Part shown: positions 7,374-12,001 of the stretch, in pieces
Layout: every line of letters starts with the position of its first letter
How positions within the stretch are numbered: position 1 is the first letter of the stretch
Origin: Anderseniella sp051010195
GTDB taxonomy: Bacteria > Pseudomonadota > Alphaproteobacteria > Rhizobiales > Aestuariivirgaceae
Direction of reading: 5' to 3'
NCBI GenBank assembly: GCA_051010195.1
Contig: JBPCVV010000074.1
Location: forward strand, 1-12,001
DNA length: 12,001 nucleotides
The notes under the pieces: generated by a model
The model's database searches: none
What the model was told of the DNA's origin: nothing
Seen by the model: the letters and a program-made list of their open reading frames with translations, nothing else
Program-made: the position numbers and the translations under genes

Positions 7374-8336
7374 TCAGGCCAGATCAGGTGCAATCTGCTT
7401 GGCGGCATCCATCAGGCCATGCACGGCACTGATGGATTTCTTCAGTTCCGCCTTTTCTTCCGTGTCCAGCTTGATCTCCACAATTCTCTCGATCCCGCCG
7501 GCGCCGATCACCGTGGGCACGCCGACATAGAGGTCGGTCAGCCCGTACTGGCCGGTCAGATGGGCCGCACACGGCAGCACCCGCTTTTTGTCTTTCAGGA
7601 AGCTTTCGGCCATCTCGATGGCAGACGCAGCCGGCGCATAATAGGCGGACCCGGTCTTCAGCAGGCCTACGATTTCAGCGCCGCCGTCACGGGTGCGCTG
7701 GACAATGGCGTCGATCTGTTTCTGCGTCGACCATTTCATCTTGATCAGATCCGGTACAGGGATACCCGCGACCGTCGAATAGCGCACCAGCGGCACCATG
7801 GTGTCGCCGTGCCCGCCGAGCACGAAGGCGGTCACGTCTTCGACCGACACCTTGAACTCCTCGGCCAGGAAGTACCGGAACCGGGCCGAGTCCAGCACGC
7901 CGGCCATGCCGACCACCATGTTCGCGGGCAGACCCGAATACTTCTGCAGGGCCCATACCATGACATCCAGCGGATTGGTGATACAGATCACAAATGCCTT
8001 TGGCGCATACTTCTTGATGCCTGCCCCGACCTGGCTCATCACCTTCAGGTTAATTTCCAGAAGATCATCGCGGCTCATCCCGGGCTTGCGCGGGACACCG
8101 GCGGTCACGATCACCACGTCGGCACCCTTGATGCCCTCGTACTTGTTGACACCGGTCATTTGTGCATCGAAGCCTTCAACCGGTGCGCTTTCGGCCAGAT
8201 CAAGCGCCTTGCCCTGTGGCATGCCTTCGACAATGTCAAAAATCACCACATCGCCGAGTTCCTTCAGGCCGGCCAGGTGAGCCAGCGTTCCGCCGATCAT
8301 GCCACCGCCGATCAAAGCAATTTTGTTACGCGCCAT
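7374..8336 (-). CDS. mdh: Malate dehydrogenase (NAD-dependent, LDH-like type)
   Basis: It oxidises malate to oxaloacetate with NAD+. From ATG 8336 (MARNKIALIGGGMIGG) it has 320 residues, the normal size for the LDH-like alphaproteobacterial malate dehydrogenases; the upstream in-frame extension lacks family similarity. The NAD-binding motif GGGMIGG is at 10-16, and D34 in VIFDI at the end of the second strand fits NAD over NADP. The substrate loop VPRKPGMSR carries R83 and R89, the arginine pattern of malate rather than lactate specificity. The catalytic pair is D149 in GVLDSARFR (with substrate-binding R152) and H176 in GGHGDTMVPL. AGGGGA at 8350-8345 sits 8 nt from the ATG, a good ribosome-binding site. 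It is the first gene of the TCA cluster, and sucC begins 137 bp downstream. Confidence 0.97.
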   Translation of the reverse strand: MARNKIALIGGGMIGGTLAHLAGLKELGDVVIFDIVEGMPQGKALDLAESAPVEGFDAQMTGVNKYEGIKGADVVIVTAGVPRKPGMSRDDLLEINLKVMSQVGAGIKKYAPKAFVICITNPLDVMVWALQKYSGLPANMVVGMAGVLDSARFRYFLAEEFKVSVEDVTAFVLGGHGDTMVPLVRYSTVAGIPVPDLIKMKWSTQKQIDAIVQRTRDGGAEIVGLLKTGSAYYAPAASAIEMAESFLKDKKRVLPCAAHLTGQYGLTDLYVGVPTVIGAGGIERIVEIKLDTEEKAELKKSISAVHGLMDAAKQIAPDLA

Positions 8337-8375
8337 TTTTGCGATCCCCTGTGTGTTATGCGAAAGATGGCCGTG

Positions 8376-8404
8376 TACTAAACCCTCGCCGGGCTGACCG
8401 CAAG
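8376..8404 (-). promoter_or_regulatory. Possible sigma-70 promoter for mdh and the suc genes
   Basis: On the minus strand CTTGCG (8404-8399) and TTAGTA (8381-8376) are 17 bp apart, a loose match to the alphaproteobacterial CTTGAC/TATAAT-like pattern. They lie 40-70 bp upstream of the mdh start, where a promoter for the TCA cluster would be expected, and just downstream of the palindromic repeats. The -10 match is poor, so this is a tentative call. Confidence 0.25.
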
Positions 8405-8407
8405 TCA

Positions 8408-8517
8408 CTAGAGCAACATGGGTTCACTTGAACCCATAAAGTTGCTCTAGCACTTTGGAAGCGATCAGTTTTGTGGTTTTTGATTGATTCAATCAAAAAC
8501 CATACTGATCTAGAGCA
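8408..8517. repeat. Composite palindromic intergenic element between zapE and mdh
   Basis: Two palindromes lie back to back. The first, 8408-8450, has outer 10-bp arms CTAGAGCAAC and GTTGCTCTAG, inner 9-bp arms ATGGGTTCA and TGAACCCAT, a 2-nt centre and a 3-nt AAA bulge. The second, 8463-8510, has outer arms GATCAGT and ACTGATC and a perfect 29-bp inner palindrome at 8474-8502 (arm TGGTTTTTGATTGA). CTAGAGCA occurs at 8408-8415, inverted at 8443-8450 and again at 8510-8517, so the element is bounded by the same word. CTAGAGC-bounded palindromes are typical of dispersed intergenic repeats in Rhizobiales (RIME-like mosaic elements). No gene lies inside. On RNA both halves would fold into long hairpins between zapE and the mdh leader, with no U-tract. 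Membership of a named repeat family is inference. Confidence 0.75.
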
Positions 8518-8544
8518 CCACATTTGGTCTATGACGGCTACACC

Positions 8545-8562
8545 GCCGGAAATTCATCCGGC
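8545..8562 (-). terminator. Hairpin overlapping the zapE stop codon
   Basis: On the minus strand GCCGGA and TCCGGC form a perfect 6-bp stem around TGAATT, so the zapE TGA stop sits in the loop. No U-run follows (GGTGTAGCC), which argues against a canonical intrinsic terminator. Together with the large palindromes downstream it may mark the 3' end of the zapE transcript. Confidence 0.3.
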
Positions 8563-9690
8563 AACTGCGGCCGGGGCCTGCTGCCACCATTGCTCAGACT
8601 GCATTTCCGTCAACCTGGAAACAGTGCGTGCAAACTCGACCGGGGTATCGGCATAACGGTATATGCCCTTGGGCGGCGTATCGGCGCTGATCACCACTCG
8701 CGCATGTGCATCATACAGCGTATCGATCAGGTTGATGAACCGCCGTGCCGCATTGCCCTGCGCTTCACTCAGTTCCCGCACGCCTTGTATGAAGACGACC
8801 TTGTAGGCTTTCGCAATCGCCAGGTAGTCGGCCGAGCCCAGCGGCTCGTCGCACAGTTCGGAAAACGTGAACCAGGCGGCTCCCCTGGCTGCCTGCGACA
8901 CCGGTAGCACTCTTCCCTGTACCTGCAACTCGGCCGGCACGCCTTCGTCGTTGCCTGTCACCTTGCGCCACAACAGCTTGAGACGTGCCAGCGAACCGGG
9001 GCCCAGCGGGCAGAAATAAACTTCTTCACCGGACAGCTTTTCCAGCCTGTAGTCTGACGGTCCTTCGAGCTGGATGATATCGAACCTGGACTTGATAAAT
9101 TCGATGAACGGCTCAAACAGTTTGCGGTTCAGCCCGTTGCGGTAAAGCTCGGACGGTGGAATGTTGGACGTTGCAATAATTACGCACCCGGCCTTGTGCA
9201 ATGCCTCGAACAGGCGCCCGAGGATCATCGCGTCGGTGATGTCCTTCACCTGAAACTCATCCAGGCACAGCACGCCAGACTCTGCCGCGATGGTCCGGGC
9301 CACAGAGGCGATAGGGTCCGCTTCGGCATCAATCAGGCCCTTGTCCTGGTCTTTGCGGTAGGCGTGGATGTCCCGGTGCACTTCCTGCATGAAGGCGTGA
9401 AAATGGATGCGGCGCTTGGCTTTCGGTGAAACTGCCTCATGGAACAGGTCCATAATCAGGGTCTTTCCCCGCCCCACATCACCCCAGATGTAGACACTGT
9501 GCGGTGCAGCTTCGGTCTGCTTGCGTTTGAACAGCCAGGCCAGGCCGTTCGCCGCTGCCGGCGGGCCATAGCCATCCAGCTGCAGGGCCAGCGTGTCCAG
9601 CCGTTCGAGCACTTCAAGCTGGCCCGCATCTGCGTCCAGCCTGCCGTCTGCAATGAGGTTGTTATAACGGGTGGATGGTCGCCGGGGCAT
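8554..9690 (-). CDS. zapE: Cell division protein ZapE (AFG1-like AAA+ ATPase)
   Basis: This is a P-loop ATPase of the AFG1/ZapE family, linked in E. coli to Z-ring function under low oxygen and in mitochondria to inner-membrane protein quality control. The 378-residue length is typical. Walker A is GDVGRGKT (70-77) and Walker B is VLCLDEF (139-145; D144, E145), followed by QVKDITDAMILGRLFEAL. TSNIPPSELYRNGLNR holds the sensor-1 asparagine N176 and the family signature. RRFINLIDTLYDAH and a C-terminal segment about 50 residues from the end complete the AAA fold. No membrane segment is seen. The start ATG 9690 (MPRRPSTRYNNLIADGRL) has no clear Shine-Dalgarno sequence. Linkage of zapE to mdh and the suc genes is common in alphaproteobacteria, but the repeat-filled gap suggests mdh has its own promoter. 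Confidence 0.95.
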   Translation of the reverse strand: MPRRPSTRYNNLIADGRLDADAGQLEVLERLDTLALQLDGYGPPAAANGLAWLFKRKQTEAAPHSVYIWGDVGRGKTLIMDLFHEAVSPKAKRRIHFHAFMQEVHRDIHAYRKDQDKGLIDAEADPIASVARTIAAESGVLCLDEFQVKDITDAMILGRLFEALHKAGCVIIATSNIPPSELYRNGLNRKLFEPFIEFIKSRFDIIQLEGPSDYRLEKLSGEEVYFCPLGPGSLARLKLLWRKVTGNDEGVPAELQVQGRVLPVSQAARGAAWFTFSELCDEPLGSADYLAIAKAYKVVFIQGVRELSEAQGNAARRFINLIDTLYDAHARVVISADTPPKGIYRYADTPVEFARTVSRLTEMQSEQWWQQAPAAVAG

Positions 9691-9767
9691 TGTGAACCGC
9701 TATGGAATACGAAAGCACAACACTGGTAGCGTGCACGCCCGAGGTGTTCAACCCTGCATGGCAAAAA

Positions 9768-10988
9768 TCATCCAAGGCTTGGCCAGTAGGTGACGGCGGC
9801 CATCCCATGGATCATCACCAGTGACATATAGGCCGCGCACATGACCGATGCCCGGTAGGGTTTCATCAGCGCCACACTGTCACACGCCGGACCCAGCCGA
9901 GTGCTCTGGAAAAATGCCACCACGGCAATGGCCACGAGCACCGGGTTGTGCAGCACCACGCCACCGATTGCCACGATGCCTGCCACCGCGAACATGGCGT
10001 TGCGCACATGGCTCGGCAGGAACGACTGCATCACTGCGCGCAACACACGCCCGCCATCAAGCGGAAATACCGGCAGCAGGTTCAACAGGTTGAGCCCGCC
10101 GGCAATGGCCGCAATCACGTATGCCAGTTGCACAACCGTCGGCGAACTGACCTGCCAGGTGCTGACGATGATGGCAGGAACCAGTGCAAGCACCGACAAT
10201 CCCGCCCCCATGATGGCGCAGAATGCATCGTCCGCGAGCCTGAGGTGCGGCACGCGCGACACGGCGACACCGCCCAGAAACGGTATGAAGATAATCTTGC
10301 CCCACGGCTGGCCGATCATCCGGAACGATATCAGGTGACCGAGTTCGTGCAGCACCAGCAGGCCGACGAAGATGACGCCGATCTGCCAGCCCAGCAGCAA
10401 TGAGAACGCCGCGGCGGTGGCCAGCAGGGACGCGCCGGATATCACCGATGTCGTCCAGCCCTTTGATCCCTTGGGCGTGGCGTTTCCGGTTTCAATCCAG
10501 CTCTTCAGCCGGGCGAGCATCGAGGCAGCATCCATGTGCGCCAGGGCAAATCCGGTTATGGAACGCGGTCCCCAGGACTCGCTGAATGTCACCCTGGTCC
10601 GGGTCCCCTGCGGTTCTAGGACAATGTCTCGTTCCAGCAGGCGGTCATTTTTCTGCACAGCATCAACGTCGGTGCGCCGAATCTTGATGGATTTGCCGAC
10701 TTCACGCTCGATTATTTCAAACTGCAGATCCCAGGCGACCTTGCTGCCATCGTCGCGCCTGAGGGAATAGAACATGCGGATGTGGCCGTCTTCGTTGGTT
10801 TCGGCATGATCGAAATGCTGTTGCCATGAAAAATCGCCGGACAGATAGTCGATTGAGTTCCAGATATCCTGCGCAGGCCGGTTAATCAGCACGCCTCGGT
10901 GCAGCGTAACCGGGCGCCGCCAGTTGAACACGACAAGCATCGACAATGCCGCCGCAACAGCAATAAAGATAAAAACCCAGTTGGCCAT
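9768..10988 (-). CDS. Membrane site-2 protease (M50) with N-terminal SRPBCC/START-like domain
   Basis: The C-terminal half is a zinc intramembrane protease. HELGH (214-218) supplies two histidine ligands and the catalytic glutamate inside a hydrophobic segment, and LLPVFPLDGGRVL (305-316) gives the third ligand, D311. Predicted membrane segments are at about 5-21, 180-200, 203-222, 256-276, 287-308, 331-347, 349-363 and 384-402. Between the first and second lies a soluble region of about 150 residues (26-170): INRPAQDIWNSIDYL, then VAWDLQFEIIE, and TRVTFSESWGPRSI before an amphipathic C-terminal helix. This has the pattern of the SRPBCC/polyketide-cyclase fold, which binds hydrophobic ligands. 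RR after the first segment suggests that domain faces the cytoplasm. No PDZ or CBS domain is seen. ATG 10988 (406 residues) has GGGGAC 9 nt upstream and is preferred over TTG 11018. The substrate is unknown. The S2P core is certain; the SRPBCC call is a pattern-based judgement. Confidence 0.85.
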   Translation of the reverse strand: MANWVFIFIAVAAALSMLVVFNWRRPVTLHRGVLINRPAQDIWNSIDYLSGDFSWQQHFDHAETNEDGHIRMFYSLRRDDGSKVAWDLQFEIIEREVGKSIKIRRTDVDAVQKNDRLLERDIVLEPQGTRTRVTFSESWGPRSITGFALAHMDAASMLARLKSWIETGNATPKGSKGWTTSVISGASLLATAAAFSLLLGWQIGVIFVGLLVLHELGHLISFRMIGQPWGKIIFIPFLGGVAVSRVPHLRLADDAFCAIMGAGLSVLALVPAIIVSTWQVSSPTVVQLAYVIAAIAGGLNLLNLLPVFPLDGGRVLRAVMQSFLPSHVRNAMFAVAGIVAIGGVVLHNPVLVAIAVVAFFQSTRLGPACDSVALMKPYRASVMCAAYMSLVMIHGMAAVTYWPSLG

Positions 10989-11067
10989 GGATTGTCCGTC
11001 CCCAAACCCATTAATCAAAGACTTGAGACTCGCACGGCGAACGTTAACGACAGGTCACGAAGTGTGC

Positions 11068-11085
11068 TCAACCAGCCCCGGTTGA
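11068..11085. other. Small inverted repeat upstream of the S2P gene
   Basis: TCAACC and GGTTGA form a perfect 6-bp inverted repeat with a 6-nt spacer. It lies about 80 bp before the start of the protease gene, in the region where its promoter or an operator would be expected. The rest of the 10989-11200 gap holds the mmsA terminator and no open frame I can support. Chance occurrence is possible. Confidence 0.25.
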
Positions 11086-11127
11086 AGGGTCCGGACATGC
11101 CGGATTGTCAACATGGTGAACAACCCG

Positions 11128-11163
11128 TTAAGCAAAACAGCCGCGAACTGCCGTCCGCGACTG
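11128..11163 (-). terminator. Rho-independent terminator of mmsA
   Basis: About 40 nt after the mmsA stop, the minus-strand arms CAGTCGCGGAC and GTTCGCGGCTG pair over 11 bp (nine Watson-Crick, two G-U) closing the tetraloop GGCA, followed at once by TTTTGCTT. A GC-rich stem, tight loop and U-rich tail are what an intrinsic terminator needs. It separates mmsA from the protease gene downstream. Confidence 0.75.
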
Positions 11164-11200
11164 CCTGGGAAGTGTATGCGCCCCGAAATCCGGGAATACG

Positions 11201-12001
11201 CTAGTTCATGGTTGGAATGGAGAATTCCGCCCCGTCCTTGATGCCGGATGGCCAGCGCGACGTGACCGTCTTGGTGCGCGTATAAAACCGCACCGAATCC
11301 GGCCCGTGCTGGTTCAGGTCACCGAACGATGACTTCTTCCAGCCGCCGAAGGTATAATAAGCCAGCGGCACTGGAATCGGCACATTGACGCCGACCATGC
11401 CGATATTGATGCGGTCGGCAAAGTCGCGCGCTGCATCACCGTCGCGGGTGTAGATCGCAACGCCATTGCCATATTCATGGCTCATCGGCAATTCGAGCGC
11501 GTCTTCATAAGTGTTGGCCCGCACGACAGTCAGGACAGGACCAAAAATTTCTTCCTTATAGATACGCATATCGGCTGTCACATTGTCGAACAGACAGCCG
11601 CCCATGAAGTAGCCGTTCTCGTAGCCCTGCATCTTGAAATCCCGGCCATCGACAACCAGGCTTGCACCCTCTTCGATACCAAGATCAACATATCCCTTGA
11701 CCTTGTCCAGCGCTTGCTGGGTCACCACCGGGCCAAAATCCGCCTCGCGGTCATTTGACGGGCCGATGCGCAGGCTCTCAACCTTGGGTGCGAGCTTTTC
11801 CATCAGCGCGTCAGCGGTCGCCTCGCCCACCGGCACGGCAACTGAAATCGCCATGCAGCGTTCGCCCGCCGAACCATATCCAGCGCCGATCAGGGCATTT
11901 GCCGCCTGATCAAGATCAGCATCGGGCATAATGATCATATGGTTTTTTGCGCCGCCAAAACACTGCACGCGTTTGGCGTTCGCACAGCCCCGGCTATAGA
12001 C
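11201..12001 (-). CDS. mmsA: Methylmalonate-semialdehyde dehydrogenase (CoA-acylating), C-terminal part
   Basis: Only the last 266 codons are present; the gene runs off the window at 12001, and the apparent start at 11968 is an internal GTG (Val), since the frame stays open upstream (NAKRVQCFGGAKNH). The enzyme converts methylmalonate semialdehyde (or malonate semialdehyde) with NAD+ and CoA to propionyl-CoA (or acetyl-CoA), in valine and inositol or beta-alanine catabolism. GGAKNHMIIMPDADLDQA is a hallmark of this family within the aldehyde dehydrogenases. The catalytic cysteine is in GSAGERCMAIS. IYKEEIFGPVLTV and INIGMVGVNVPIPVPLAYYTFGGWK are the conserved C-terminal ALDH and MmsA segments. 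The full family length is about 500 residues, so roughly half is missing. A strong terminator follows the TAG stop, so it is not co-transcribed with the genes below it. Confidence 0.93.
   Translation of the reverse strand, partial: VYSRGCANAKRVQCFGGAKNHMIIMPDADLDQAANALIGAGYGSAGERCMAISVAVPVGEATADALMEKLAPKVESLRIGPSNDREADFGPVVTQQALDKVKGYVDLGIEEGASLVVDGRDFKMQGYENGYFMGGCLFDNVTADMRIYKEEIFGPVLTVVRANTYEDALELPMSHEYGNGVAIYTRDGDAARDFADRINIGMVGVNVPIPVPLAYYTFGGWKKSSFGDLNQHGPDSVRFYTRTKTVTSRWPSGIKDGAEFSIPTMN

Noticed and set aside
7257..8381. A 374-codon open frame on the plus strand opposite mdh
   Set aside because: It is antisense to mdh over nearly its whole length, with an unbalanced His/Gln/Arg-rich composition and no domain pattern. 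Absence of stops is explained by the GC-rich third positions of mdh.
8480..8496. A possible FNR/FixK box (TTGAT and ATCAA half-sites) in the palindrome upstream of mdh
   Set aside because: The half-sites are 7 nt apart (3 nt in the other register), whereas FNR-type sites need 4. The symmetry is explained by the larger repeat palindrome.
9456..9764. A 102-codon minus-strand frame overlapping the zapE 5' end
   Set aside because: It is out of frame with zapE, covers the Walker A coding region, and its translation has no motif. It is a shadow frame.
11201..11968. mmsA as a complete short gene starting at 11968
   Set aside because: The codon there is GTG encoding an internal valine; the frame is open upstream to the window edge with continued family similarity, so the gene is partial because of the window rather than truncated.

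Overview
The window is a stretch of ordinary chromosome from an alphaproteobacterium, most likely of the order Hyphomicrobiales (Rhizobiales). The evidence is the gene order mdh-sucC-sucD-sucA-sucB-lpd with zapE (AFG1-like ATPase) directly upstream, the long SucA (about 988 residues), the alphaproteobacterial style of malate dehydrogenase, and CTAGAGC-bounded palindromic intergenic repeats of the kind common in that group. The order-level placement is an inference. Every gene I can support lies on the minus strand, so transcription runs from high to low coordinates.

In transcription order the window holds: the C-terminal 266 codons of mmsA (CoA-acylating methylmalonate-semialdehyde dehydrogenase, cut by the window edge) followed by a clear intrinsic terminator; a membrane protein joining an SRPBCC/START-like domain to a site-2 protease (M50) core; zapE; a 217-bp gap with a composite palindromic repeat and a possible mdh promoter; and then the TCA-cycle cluster of mdh, sucC, an unrecognised exported-protein gene, sucD, sucA (E1), sucB (E2) and the first 25 codons of lpd (E3).

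The TCA cluster encodes a connected piece of the cycle. The 2-oxoglutarate dehydrogenase complex (SucA, SucB, Lpd) makes succinyl-CoA, succinyl-CoA synthetase (SucC beta, SucD alpha) converts it to succinate with formation of a nucleoside triphosphate, and malate dehydrogenase makes oxaloacetate. MmsA, upstream, feeds propionyl-CoA or acetyl-CoA from valine or inositol breakdown into central metabolism but is transcriptionally separated by its terminator. I see no strong terminator inside the TCA cluster. Several gaps (mdh-sucC, sucD-sucA and, weakly, sucA-sucB) carry hairpins without U-tracts, which could tune mRNA processing or relative expression.

I found no obviously new multi-gene system, no mobile element with a transposase, no CRISPR and no tRNA or rRNA gene. 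The points most worth a second look are the small secreted-protein gene inserted between sucC and sucD, the SRPBCC-S2P fusion, the paired palindromes upstream of mdh, and two consecutive hairpins just before the sucA start. The longest gaps without a gene are 8337-8553 and 10989-11200; both are described below.
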